6,782 nucleotides of DNA from an uncultured Eubacteriales bacterium (GCA_900549705.1 URPI01000119.1:1-6782), one strand, 5' to 3'. Positions 1 to 6,514 are shown, counted from the stretch's first letter. Notes: a model not told the origin generated them from the sequence alone. Made by a program: numbers and translations.

Positions 1-21
1 ATGATTGCCACTGGCAATCAT
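1..21. repeat. Perfect 9-bp inverted repeat at the window edge
   Basis: The arms ATGATTGCC and GGCAATCAT are exact reverse complements around a 3-nt loop (ACT), so the transcript would fold into a tight hairpin. It is followed on the plus strand by GATTTTG, a short and imperfect T tract. It could be the terminator of a gene lying left of the window, but the T tract is weak and any extension of the stem is cut off by the window edge. The structure is seen directly; the terminator role is inference. Confidence 0.45.
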
Positions 22-52
22 GATTTTGAAAGATTCGCTGCGCTCTGCAACA

Positions 53-142
53 CCCCCGGGGGAAGCCAAGGGGGAGGTTGCGGGAGCTGGCACCATTCAA
101 CATACCCATCTGTTCCAGGAGAGGACGGACTGCTAAGAGTCC
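53..142 (-). repeat. Degenerate composite palindromic repeat (A-like plus half of B)
   Basis: Positions 53-74 carry a CCCCCGGGGGAAGCCAAGG core, the same core as one half of the large palindrome at 2101-2129, with one extra G in each G run. Positions 127-142 hold a decayed relative of the GGGAGGCT/AGCCTCCC hairpin seen at 2184 and 6574: arms GGACT and AGTCC around GCTAAG, followed by CCCTATCAT where the better copies have CCCTACGAT. Read on the minus strand the order is A then B, as at 2207-2101. The 5' part looks like an old copy that has lost one B arm. No coding function is apparent. Confidence 0.5.
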
Positions 143-198
143 CTATCATTCACAAATTGGTTACTCATGCAATCGTCGTGATAACAAAACCGGCAGCA

Positions 199-227
199 TT
201 GACAAAACCATAAAAATGTTTTATAGT
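199..227 (+). promoter_or_regulatory. Sigma-A type promoter for the phosphoglucomutase gene
   Basis: A perfect -35 box TTGACA lies at 199-204 and a -10 box TATAGT (5 of 6 matches to TATAAT) at 222-227, with the ideal 17-nt spacer. Transcription should start near 234, giving a leader of about 53 nt before the ATG at 287. This is the only strong housekeeping promoter I can see in the window. It lies just downstream of the repeat cluster, in AT-rich DNA that contrasts with the GC-rich surroundings. Confidence 0.85.
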
Positions 228-254
228 ATTCTCAGCGAATTTGTGTAAAACCAA

Positions 255-264
255 TCAATATTGA
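255..264. promoter_or_regulatory. 10-bp palindrome in the phosphoglucomutase leader
   Basis: TCAATATTGA is a perfect palindrome located about 20 nt after the predicted transcription start and just ahead of the ribosome-binding region. Its position would suit a small operator. A 10-bp palindrome in AT-rich DNA can easily occur by chance, and no second copy was noticed in the window, so a regulatory role is only a possibility. Confidence 0.2.
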
Positions 265-286
265 ACATAAGGAATGGTGAAGAAAG

Positions 287-1969
287 ATGTATTTGGATGA
301 TTATAAACGCTGGCAGGAAGCCCGGCTGGATGACCCGGCACTCACGGCGGAGCTGGCGGCCATTGCCGGTAATGACAACGAAATCAAAGAGCGCTTTGCG
401 GTTGCGCTGAAATTCGGTACTGCCGGTTTGCGGGGCGTGCTGGGTGCCGGTTCCAACCGGATGAATATTTACACCGTGCGTCAGGCCACCCAGGGCCTTG
501 CCAACTGGGTGAAGACCCAGGGGGGCAATCAGCTGGTTGCCATTTCTTATGACAGCCGCATCAACTCTGATGTGTTTGCCAAAGAGGCTGCCCGGGTGCT
601 GGCTGCCAACGGCGTAAAGGTGCGCATTTATGATGCCCTGATGCCCGTGCCCGCTCTGTCCTTTGCCACCCGGTATTACCATGCCAACGCAGGCGTGATG
701 ATTACTGCTTCCCACAACCCCGCCAAGTACAATGGCTACAAGGCCTATGGCCCTGACGGCTGCCAGGTGACCGACGATGCCGCCGCCGTGATTTACGATG
801 AAATCCAGAAAACCGACATTCTCACCGGTGCAAAGCTGATTTCCTTCCAGGAGGGGCTGGACTCCGGTTTGATTTCCTATGTGGGCGACGACTGCAAAGA
901 GGCACTGTACGATGCCATTAAGGCGCGCTCCGTGCGTCCCGGCCTGTGCAAGACCGCCGGTCTGAAGCTGGTGTATTCCCCGCTGAACGGCTCCGGTCTG
1001 GTGCCCGTGACCCGGATTCTCCACGACATCGGCATTGATGACATTACCATCGTGCCGGAGCAGCAGTATCCCGATGGCAATTTCCCCACCTGCCCCTATC
1101 CCAACCCCGAAATTTTCGAGGCGCTGCGGCTGGGCCTGGAGCTGGCTGAAAAGACCGGCGCAGACCTGATGCTGGCTACCGACCCGGATGCAGACCGGGT
1201 GGGCATCGCCATTCGCTGCCCCGACGGCTCCTATCAGCTGGTCAGCGGCAACGAGGTAGGCGTGCTGCTGCTGGACTACATCTGCGCCGGACGGATTGAA
1301 AAGGGTGCCATGCCCAAAAATCCTGTGGCGGTCAAGTCCCTGGTGTCCACCCCGCTTGCCGATGCGGTTGCAAAGAGCTACGGCGTGGAAATGCGCAATG
1401 TGCTCACCGGCTTTAAGTGGATTGGCGACCAGATTGCCCGGCTGGAAGCAGCGGGCGAGGTGGATCGGTTCATCTTCGGCTTCGAGGAGAGCTATGGCTA
1501 TCTGGCTGGCCCCTATGTGCGGGACAAGGATGCCATCATCGGCTCCATGCTGATTTGCGAAATGGCTGCTTACTATCGCTCCATCGGCTCCTCCATCAAG
1601 GAGCGGCTGGAGGAAATCTATGCCAGGTTCGGTCGTTACCTGAACCAGACCGATTCTTTCGAGTTCCCCGGCCTCAGCGGCATGGACAAGATGGCTGCCA
1701 TTATGCACGCCCTGCGGCAGGTGCCGCCCAAGGAGATTGCAGGCTACGCCGTCACCCAGGTCACCGATTATGAAAAGCCGGAGCAGACCGGTCTGCCCGC
1801 CGCCAATGTGCTGGTGTATGCCCTGGAAGGCGGCGCCACGGTGGTGATTCGCCCCTCCGGCACCGAGCCGAAGATTAAGGCATACTACACCACCCTGGGC
1901 AAGAATCTGGAAGAAGCCCAGGCACAGAAGGACACGCTGGCATCTGCCGTCAAGCTGATTCTGGCATAA
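287..1969 (+). CDS. pgcA: Phosphoglucomutase / phosphomannomutase (alpha-D-phosphohexomutase, PgcA type)
   Basis: This 560-residue cytoplasmic enzyme should interconvert glucose-6-phosphate and glucose-1-phosphate through a 1,6-bisphosphate intermediate, supplying UDP-glucose, glycogen or envelope polymer synthesis. All four signature loops are intact: the catalytic phosphoserine loop TASHNP (140-145, Ser142), the magnesium loop DPDADR (299-304), the sugar-binding loop GFEESYGY (398-405) and the C-terminal phosphate-binding RPSGTEPK (522-529). GFKWIG (375-380) and DKDA (413-416) also fit. Length and the GFEESYGY form match the larger PgcA/PGM2 subgroup of Firmicutes rather than GlmM, which is about 450 residues. 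Glucose versus mannose or pentose-phosphate preference cannot be settled from motifs. The ATG at 287 is the only sensible start: the nearby ATG (274) and GTG (277) are out of frame. Its ribosome site is mediocre, with AAGGA (269-273) 13 nt away or GAAGAAAG nearer. It is a single-gene unit with its own promoter and terminator. Confidence 0.95.
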   Translation: MYLDDYKRWQEARLDDPALTAELAAIAGNDNEIKERFAVALKFGTAGLRGVLGAGSNRMNIYTVRQATQGLANWVKTQGGNQLVAISYDSRINSDVFAKEAARVLAANGVKVRIYDALMPVPALSFATRYYHANAGVMITASHNPAKYNGYKAYGPDGCQVTDDAAAVIYDEIQKTDILTGAKLISFQEGLDSGLISYVGDDCKEALYDAIKARSVRPGLCKTAGLKLVYSPLNGSGLVPVTRILHDIGIDDITIVPEQQYPDGNFPTCPYPNPEIFEALRLGLELAEKTGADLMLATDPDADRVGIAIRCPDGSYQLVSGNEVGVLLLDYICAGRIEKGAMPKNPVAVKSLVSTPLADAVAKSYGVEMRNVLTGFKWIGDQIARLEAAGEVDRFIFGFEESYGYLAGPYVRDKDAIIGSMLICEMAAYYRSIGSSIKERLEEIYARFGRYLNQTDSFEFPGLSGMDKMAAIMHALRQVPPKEIAGYAVTQVTDYEKPEQTGLPAANVLVYALEGGATVVIRPSGTEPKIKAYYTTLGKNLEEAQAQKDTLASAVKLILA

Positions 1970-1987
1970 AAAATTGCATACGCAAAG

Positions 1988-2018
1988 CGCTGGGGGAGAT
2001 TTTCCCCCGGCGTTTTTT
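1988..2018 (+). terminator. Rho-independent terminator of the phosphoglucomutase gene
   Basis: Starting 18 nt after the stop codon, a 10-pair stem forms between CGCTGGGGGA (1988-1997) and TCCCCCGGCG (2003-2012), with one G-T wobble, a 5-nt loop, and then six consecutive T residues (2013-2018). This is a textbook intrinsic terminator for plus-strand transcription. On the minus strand no comparable U tract follows, so it should be one-directional. Confidence 0.92.
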
Positions 2019-2021
2019 GAG

Positions 2022-2050
2022 CTTGCAGGGGCGGACAGCATCCGCCCGCA
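2022..2050 (-). repeat. Palindromic repeat, family C
   Basis: GGGCGGA (2029-2035) and TCCGCCC (2041-2047) form a perfect 7-bp stem around a 5-nt loop. On the minus strand it reads GCGGGCGG, then a short middle, then CCGCCCCTGC. A related sequence with the same flanking CCCCTGC occurs at 6515-6540, also readable on the minus strand. It lies just past the phosphoglucomutase terminator and lacks its own T tract, so it is better called a dispersed repeat than a second terminator. Confidence 0.6.
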
Positions 2051-2100
2051 GGGTTGGGTGATTGAGTGGCTCAATGAACGAAACCAGCTTTCGGTTACCG

Positions 2101-2129
2101 CCCTTGGCTTCCCCCGGGGAAGCCAAGGG
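2101..2129. repeat. 29-bp near-perfect palindrome, family B
   Basis: The 14-nt arm CCCTTGGCTTCCCC (2101-2114) is exactly complementary to GGGGAAGCCAAGGG (2116-2129) around a single central base, so the DNA could form a cruciform or the RNA a very stable hairpin. Half of it recurs at 53-74, an 11-nt part of the arm (CCTTGGCTTCC) at 6550-6560, and the start CCCTTGGCT introduces another hairpin at 6607. No T tract follows on either side. It resembles the REP-type palindromes known from other bacteria, but no named family was matched. Confidence 0.75.
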
Positions 2130-2181
2130 GCAGTAGACTTACAATTTTGCCATTCACCGAACCGCCCTATCCTGGAAACGG

Positions 2182-2207
2182 GCGGGAGGCTAAGAGCCTC
2201 CCCTACG
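2182..2207 (-). repeat. Palindromic repeat, family A (copy 1)
   Basis: GGGAGGCT (2184-2191) and AGCCTCCC (2195-2202) form a perfect 8-bp stem around AAG. Reading the minus strand, this copy is identical over 26 nt to the one at 6569-6594, including the flanking CGTAG on one side and CGC on the other. It also shares CCATCGTAGG just outside the stem with the copy at 6696. Identity extending beyond the stem shows shared ancestry rather than chance hairpins. Confidence 0.85.
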
Positions 2208-2220
2208 ATGGGGTGCGGCA

Positions 2221-2260
2221 ATAAAATAACGGGGCGTATGCATTTTCGCACACGCCCCGT
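2221..2260 (-). terminator. Rho-independent terminator of the maf-mreCD-mrdA operon
   Basis: On the minus strand, 23 nt after the mrdA stop codon, ACGGGGCGTGTGC (2260-2248) pairs with GCATACGCCCCGT (2241-2229) as a 13-pair stem around GAAAAT, followed by TATTTTAT (2228-2221). One position is a G-U wobble in the minus-strand RNA but would be an A-C mismatch in plus-strand RNA, and the U-rich tail exists only on the minus side. Both facts support the assigned direction. Confidence 0.9.
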
Positions 2261-2283
2261 TGGGGTAATTTTAAGAAAGGATC

Positions 2284-4392
2284 TTAGCCCACCTGGTTTT
2301 CGTAAGTGTAAACGTCGCTGGCGGCTTCCATTTCAAAGTAGGCTTCCAGGATGTCCTGTGCCACAGGGGCCAGCCAGGAGCCGTGGGCTGCCTTTTCGCC
2401 GTAGACGGCAACGGCAATCTCTGGATTCTCCATGGGTGCAAAGCAGATAAACGCGCCATGGTCAGAGCCGCCGGAGGCGTGCTCTGCCGTTCCGGTCTTG
2501 GCGCACACGGCCACGGGGAAGGGCTTGGCGGCTTCCCGGCCACCGAAATACTTGTTGGCAGTACCGCCAATTTCGGTAACGACCTTCCGCATACCGTTCA
2601 TATAGACCTCGTAGGTGTCGTAGGAGATGTCCATCTTGCTCACAACTTCCGGCTCGGTCTGCTTGATCAGGGTGCGGTAGTCAGAGGAGGCGACACGGTT
2701 GAGGAAGGTGGCGCGGTAGCGGGTGCCCCGGTTTGCCAGGGTGCAGGCGTACACGCACAGCTGCAAGGGGGTATAACGGTTCTCGGACTGGCCGATGGCG
2801 GTCAGAACGCGGTCACCTGCGTTCCACACGGCATCGGGGCCGGTGTAGGAGGCCGCTTTACTGGTGGGGTTGGAGCGCCAGCCGGTTTTTTCGGTCAGCT
2901 CAATGCCGGTTGGTTCGCCCAGGCCGAAGCCCTTGGCGGTTTCATCCATCATCTGCCAGGTGAGGCGGTAGCCCAGAATATAGAAGAAATAGTTGCAGGA
3001 GACCTTCAGGGCATCGGTGGCATCAATGGTGCCATGGGTGGCATACACGGAGGAGTACAGCAAGCATTTGGGGTTAAAGCCTTCGCCCAGCTCAGTGAAC
3101 ACACCCTTATCCTGAATGGTTTCCATGTAGCCAAGAATCCGTTTGCCATCCTTGTCAACGTTTTCCATGGCGGAAACCAGGGTACACATCTTAAAGGTGG
3201 AGCCGGGGGCGTAGGCAGCGCCGAAGGCGCGGTTGAAGAAGGGCTTGAGGGGGTCGGCCATGATATCGTCCCAATCCTCGTTCATGGTGGACAGGTCATA
3301 GGTGGGGTAGCTGGCACAGGCCAGAATCTCACCGGTTTTCACCTTCATCACCACCACGGCGGCACCCTCGGCATCCAGTGCATCCGTGGAGGTGTTTTGC
3401 TCCGGGTCAACCAACCGCTGCATGACCTCGGTGAGAGAATCCTCGGCAACTTTTTGCAGGGTGATGTCAATGGTGGTTTCCACGTTGTTGCCGGCAATCG
3501 GCTCTTTGCCCTCCAGATAGCTCTGACGGACAATGGCGCCTTCCTTGGAAACGACGTCCAGACGGCTGCCGTCAATGCCGTGGAGGTACTCTTCAAAGGC
3601 CTGCTCAAAGCCTGCCTGGCCAACCTGCGCGTCCATGGAGTAGCCTTGTTCTTTATACTTGGCCCAGTCGGCATCGTTCATTTTGCCCATGTAGCCCAGA
3701 ATATGGGCGGCGTACTTGGTGTGATATTCCCGGACGGTGGAGGCTTCCACCATCAGGCCGGGCGTGTTCAGTTCCAGAATGGCGGACAGATTCTCGTTGG
3801 AAATGTCCTCGATGAAGGTATAGTTGGCCAGGTTGGTCAGACCACGCAGGTCAAACTCATACCGCAAGCCAATCACACCGCGGGCTTCCTCGTCCGTCCA
3901 GTCCTCAGGAATTTCATAGCGGGCGCGCATTTTTTCCACCAGCAGGGGGGCGGTCACGTCGGGGTCCAGACCCCAGCCGGTCATGTAGCTCTGGTAATAC
4001 CGCTGCCAGGAGGTGTTGTAGCTGTCCAGCGTATAAACGAAGGGACGGGTTTTGGACACGGGGAAATGGTCGTTGTGCTCCACACCCAGCTCCTCACATT
4101 TTTTCAACAGGTCGTAGAGGTACTGATTACGGTTGTCCGCTGATTTGATAACATAGTGGTTGAACACCAGGTTATAGCTGGCGCGGTTGCCAACCAGGAC
4201 GTTGCCGTTGCGATCCAGAATATCGCCCCGGGCGGCGCGGACGGTGGTGATGGTGGAATAGGTGGTTGCGTTGTCGGTGTTGCCGTTTGTCTCGATAATC
4301 TGAAGGGAGAAGAGCTTTGTTGCATACAGGAACATGACAAAGCCAAAAAGACCCAGCAGGACATACGACCGAAAACGGGTCATTCTTTCCAT
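2284..4392 (-). CDS. mrdA: Penicillin-binding protein 2 (elongasome D,D-transpeptidase)
   Basis: This 702-residue class B penicillin-binding protein should crosslink new peptidoglycan along the lateral wall, working with a SEDS glycosyltransferase (RodA) and MreC. A short cytoplasmic start is followed by one membrane anchor (about 9-31), the conserved RGDILDRNG stretch (55-63), a pedestal domain (to about 300) and a C-terminal transpeptidase domain. The catalytic motifs are complete: STFK (398-401, nucleophile Ser398), SCN (465-467) and KTGT (632-635). It is some 70 residues longer than the E. coli protein, mainly in the pedestal, as is usual in Clostridia. The position after mreC and mreD separates it from the divisome paralogue FtsI and from sporulation SpoVD; no PASTA domain is visible. 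The ATG at 4392 has GGAGG (4403-4399) six nt upstream and overlaps the end of mreD by 13 nt, so translation is probably coupled. Nine cysteines lie in the predicted exported part, which fits an anaerobe. Confidence 0.95.
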   Translation of the reverse strand: MERMTRFRSYVLLGLFGFVMFLYATKLFSLQIIETNGNTDNATTYSTITTVRAARGDILDRNGNVLVGNRASYNLVFNHYVIKSADNRNQYLYDLLKKCEELGVEHNDHFPVSKTRPFVYTLDSYNTSWQRYYQSYMTGWGLDPDVTAPLLVEKMRARYEIPEDWTDEEARGVIGLRYEFDLRGLTNLANYTFIEDISNENLSAILELNTPGLMVEASTVREYHTKYAAHILGYMGKMNDADWAKYKEQGYSMDAQVGQAGFEQAFEEYLHGIDGSRLDVVSKEGAIVRQSYLEGKEPIAGNNVETTIDITLQKVAEDSLTEVMQRLVDPEQNTSTDALDAEGAAVVVMKVKTGEILACASYPTYDLSTMNEDWDDIMADPLKPFFNRAFGAAYAPGSTFKMCTLVSAMENVDKDGKRILGYMETIQDKGVFTELGEGFNPKCLLYSSVYATHGTIDATDALKVSCNYFFYILGYRLTWQMMDETAKGFGLGEPTGIELTEKTGWRSNPTSKAASYTGPDAVWNAGDRVLTAIGQSENRYTPLQLCVYACTLANRGTRYRATFLNRVASSDYRTLIKQTEPEVVSKMDISYDTYEVYMNGMRKVVTEIGGTANKYFGGREAAKPFPVAVCAKTGTAEHASGGSDHGAFICFAPMENPEIAVAVYGEKAAHGSWLAPVAQDILEAYFEMEAASDVYTYENQVG

Positions 4393-5072
4393 TGATAGCC
4401 TCCAATTTGTCCAATGCGGTAGATAATGGGATAAAGCGGGAAAATCATCAGTGCGGTGAAGACACCGATAAAGAAGAAGCGGGGGAACCGATACCAGCGG
4501 GTCAGACCCAGGAAAAGACCCACCACATACAGCCCTATTTCATACAGGAATGCGGCAGCCCCGGCGCACAGCACGATGGAGCCGCGGCTTCTGGTCCAGA
4601 CGGCCTGACGCAGCAGGGAAGCTGCCAAGCCCAAAATAGTGAGCATTGCCACGCTGTAGGGGCCGGGGGCGGAGCCGGAGAAATAGAAGATGGTGGAAGC
4701 AATCAGAATGAAGATGCTTCCCACCTCACTGCCCTCCAGCACGGCAATGAGCAGCATGGCGGAAACCGCCAAATCAGTGGTGGCACCGAAGATGGCAATC
4801 CGGCTCATGATGGAGTCCTGCACCACCAGACACAGCATACACATGGCCGCATAGCAGACCCAGCGCAGCAGCTGCAGCCACTGCAAATGGGTGAAGCGCA
4901 GGGATTTGAAGGGACTGACCCGGCGGGCATCCGGCTTGAATTCATAGGGCAGGGTGCGGCGCACTCGCTTTTGCCGCTGTTTGGGCTTCGCGGGGGCGCG
5001 ACGGGCGGGAGCCCGAGCGGAGCGCCTGGCAGAGCTGCTCCTGCGGGGGCGGGATGGACGTTCAGTTGCCAT
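4380..5072 (-). CDS. mreD: Rod shape-determining protein MreD with a long basic N-terminal tail
   Basis: MreD is the integral membrane partner of MreC in the elongasome. From the ATG at 5072 the product is 230 residues. About six hydrophobic segments can be read near residues 68-88, 96-114, 117-132, 138-154, 164-190 and 198-219, which fits the family. MreD diverges strongly in sequence, so the name rests on topology plus its place between mreC and mrdA. Residues 1-60 are unusual: rich in Arg, Ala, Ser and Pro, with 21 Arg/Lys against 3 acidic residues. E. coli MreD, about 160 residues, has no such tail. A GTG at 5084 is also in frame and would add four residues, but GAGGT (5082-5078) sits 5 nt before the ATG at 5072, so I prefer that start. 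The gene overlaps mreC by 11 nt and mrdA by 13 nt. Confidence 0.88.
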   Translation of the reverse strand: MATERPSRPRRSSSARRSARAPARRAPAKPKQRQKRVRRTLPYEFKPDARRVSPFKSLRFTHLQWLQLLRWVCYAAMCMLCLVVQDSIMSRIAIFGATTDLAVSAMLLIAVLEGSEVGSIFILIASTIFYFSGSAPGPYSVAMLTILGLAASLLRQAVWTRSRGSIVLCAGAAAFLYEIGLYVVGLFLGLTRWYRFPRFFFIGVFTALMIFPLYPIIYRIGQIGGYQWKE

Positions 5073-5913
5073 TGGTGACCTCACTCTCGGTGCGGAAATT
5101 GGTGACGATGAAAATCTGCTCCAAAGAGCTGATTTCCGCGGCGGGCTTCAGCACGGCGTACTTGGCAACGCCGGTCTCCTTGAAGCCGGCATCCACCACA
5201 CTGCCCAGAATCAGACCCCGGGGGTACAGGGTGGAGCCGGAGGTCACCACCTGGTCTTTGTTGCGGATGATGGCGGAGGAGGGGAGATAGTCCATTTGCA
5301 GGTACTTGTCGTTGCCCTCAATATAGCCGCCGCTGACCATGCCGTTGTAGCCGGAGGTGGCAATGGTGGCGGAAATTTCCAGCGTGGAGTCCAGCACGGT
5401 TTTTACCACGGCAAAGTTGGGACCCACCTGGCTCACCAGACCCACCACCTCACCGTTGTCGGTAATGGCAACCATGTTTTCGGTAATGCCGGCACTGGTG
5501 CCCCGGTTGATGGTCAGGGTATTGGACCAGTCGGTGGAGCTCCAGCCGATGATATAGGCATCCACTTCTTCATAGGTATCGTGGGATTCCAGCAGCTTCA
5601 TGGTGTTGCGCAGACGGGTGTTTTCACGCTCAGTGGCATCGGCCTTTCGGGCGGTGTCCTGAAGTTCGGCCACCTGCTTTTTCAGCGCTTCGTTTTCCGC
5701 TTCCAGCGCCTCATAGCGGAACATATAGCTGTAGTATCGCTCGGCGGTTTTGGTCAGAGCCGTGCCTGCCGCCCGAAAAGGGGCAACAATGCCCTGCACC
5801 AGCAGCTCCGGGATGCTGTGGTTGGTCAGACCGGCCATCACGGACAGAGCCGCCGTCAGCAGCACCGCCACAATGATAATAATTTTCAGCTTGGTGTTGA
5901 ACAGTTGACGCAT
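5062..5913 (-). CDS. mreC: Rod shape-determining protein MreC
   Basis: MreC is a membrane-anchored scaffold that dimerises outside the cytoplasm and activates PBP2/RodA in lateral wall synthesis. The 283-residue product has the expected order: a short basic N-terminus, one transmembrane helix (about 9-28), a coiled coil (about 60-110, with EALEAENEALKKQVAEL in its core), then the beta-rich MreC core from about 117 to 275. In the core, NRGTSAGI and the MV(A)I...GEVVGLV pattern are typical, and the closing YPRGLILGSV stretch (230-239) matches the family's second barrel. Length fits Gram-positive MreC. The ATG at 5913 follows the maf stop codon by one base, and GGGAGG (5925-5920) within the last maf codons is 6 nt upstream, an excellent ribosome site implying coupling. 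It contains no cysteine. Confidence 0.95.
   Translation of the reverse strand: MRQLFNTKLKIIIIVAVLLTAALSVMAGLTNHSIPELLVQGIVAPFRAAGTALTKTAERYYSYMFRYEALEAENEALKKQVAELQDTARKADATERENTRLRNTMKLLESHDTYEEVDAYIIGWSSTDWSNTLTINRGTSAGITENMVAITDNGEVVGLVSQVGPNFAVVKTVLDSTLEISATIATSGYNGMVSGGYIEGNDKYLQMDYLPSSAIIRNKDQVVTSGSTLYPRGLILGSVVDAGFKETGVAKYAVLKPAAEISSLEQIFIVTNFRTESEVTNGN
5078..5082 (-). promoter_or_regulatory. Ribosome-binding site deciding the mreD start
   Basis: GAGGT (5082-5078) lies 5 nt upstream of the ATG at 5072 and inside the mreC coding sequence. The competing in-frame GTG at 5084-5082 overlaps this site and has only weak purine-rich sequence (CGAGA) before it. This favours the ATG and a 230-residue MreD. 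Confidence 0.7.
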
Positions 5914-5914
5914 A

Positions 5915-6481
5915 TTATTCCTCCCAGATGCCCAGGCTGCGCAGAACCGTGCCCAGACGGCACACGGGAAGCCCCATCACATTGTAGTAGTCGCCCTCCA
6001 TCCCGGTGCAGAACAGGGCAGCGCCGCCCTGGATGCCATAGGCACCGGCCTTGTCCATCGGCTCACCGGAATCCACATAGCGCTCGATTTCGCGCTGGCT
6101 CAGGGGGCGGAAGTGAAGGGTGGTGACCTCAGTAAAGGTTTCCTGCCGGTCGCCGTAGAGCACAGTGCAGCCGGTCATCACCTGATGCTCCCGGCCGGAC
6201 AGCAGCCGGAGCATATCAATTGCCTGCTGGCGGCTGTGGGGCTTGCCCAGCACCTTGCCCTGGCACACCACAATGGTGTCGGCGGCGATGACCGCGTCTC
6301 CTTCTTCCCGGCGGATGGCCGCAGCCTTGCACCGGCTGACCCGGGCAACCTCGTCTTTGGGAGATTTGTCCGGGTCCATGGTTTCGTCAATGTCTGCGGC
6401 GTGTACAGCAAAGGGGATGCCGAACAAACCCAGCAGCTCCCGCCGCCGGGGTGACCCGGAGGCCAAAATCAGTTGATTCAT
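5915..6481 (-). CDS. maf: Maf-family nucleotide pyrophosphatase (YhdE type)
   Basis: Maf proteins hydrolyse nucleoside triphosphates, including modified ones, to monophosphates and are linked to septum arrest and cell-shape control. The 188-residue product has the full signature: the N-terminal LASGSPRRRELL (6-17), the AADT loop (66-69) with the catalytic-site Asp68, LGKP (78-81), and EPMDKAGAYGIQG (140-152). The last motif is of the YhdE/dTTP-UTP pyrophosphatase type rather than YceF. I place the start at the ATG at 6481: the protein then opens with MNQLILASGS as in homologues, and AGAAGG (6496-6491) lies 9 nt upstream. A longer in-frame reading to 6562 would add 27 residues encoded partly by palindromic repeat DNA and is rejected. 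It is the first gene of the operon in this window and directly precedes mreC. maf beside mre genes is common in Firmicutes, although mreB usually sits between them. Confidence 0.94.
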   Translation of the reverse strand: MNQLILASGSPRRRELLGLFGIPFAVHAADIDETMDPDKSPKDEVARVSRCKAAAIRREEGDAVIAADTIVVCQGKVLGKPHSRQQAIDMLRLLSGREHQVMTGCTVLYGDRQETFTEVTTLHFRPLSQREIERYVDSGEPMDKAGAYGIQGGAALFCTGMEGDYYNVMGLPVCRLGTVLRSLGIWEE

Positions 6482-6490
6482 CGTAAAATA

Positions 6491-6496
6491 CCTTCT
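6491..6496 (-). promoter_or_regulatory. Ribosome-binding site deciding the maf start
   Basis: AGAAGG (6496-6491 on the minus strand) is 9 nt upstream of the ATG at 6481. It supports the short Maf reading over the in-frame extension into repeat DNA. Confidence 0.7.
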
Positions 6497-6514
6497 ATTG
6501 TAGATTTGCAGTAT

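Larger units (their letters stand above)
2019..2220. other. Gene-free convergent intergenic region filled with hairpin repeats
   Basis: This stretch lies between the terminators of two convergent transcription units. I see no plausible gene: the reading frames that cross it have no family motifs and translate the repeats. It holds three ordered palindromes (2022-2050, 2101-2129 and 2182-2207) and a smaller one, ATTGAG-TGG-CTCAAT, at 2061-2075. Sequence between them, such as 2131-2170, looks unique. Confidence 0.7.

Noticed and set aside
1..213. 70-codon plus-strand frame at the left edge
   Set aside because: It starts inside a hairpin, reads through the degenerate repeat, ends inside the phosphoglucomutase promoter, and has no ribosome site in view.
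2022..2050. Second terminator downstream of the phosphoglucomutase gene
   Set aside because: The stem is good, but no T tract follows in either direction and a complete terminator already lies at 1988-2018.
221..2251. 676-codon open frame on the minus strand opposite the phosphoglucomutase gene
   Set aside because: It runs antisense to a gene with all catalytic motifs, is Gly/His/Ala-rich without any domain, passes through both intergenic regions including repeats, and has no matching ribosome site. Stop-free antisense frames are expected with GC-rich third codon positions.
2383..4143. 586-codon open frame on the plus strand opposite mrdA
   Set aside because: Same compositional shadow: Gly/His/Val-rich, low complexity, no motifs, fully antisense to a PBP2 gene with intact STFK, SCN and KTG motifs.
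4954..6126. 390-codon open frame on the plus strand opposite mreD, mreC and maf
   Set aside because: It crosses three well-supported genes antisense, and its translation is repetitive Gly/His/Ala with a Pro/Arg/Cys-rich end and no family signature.
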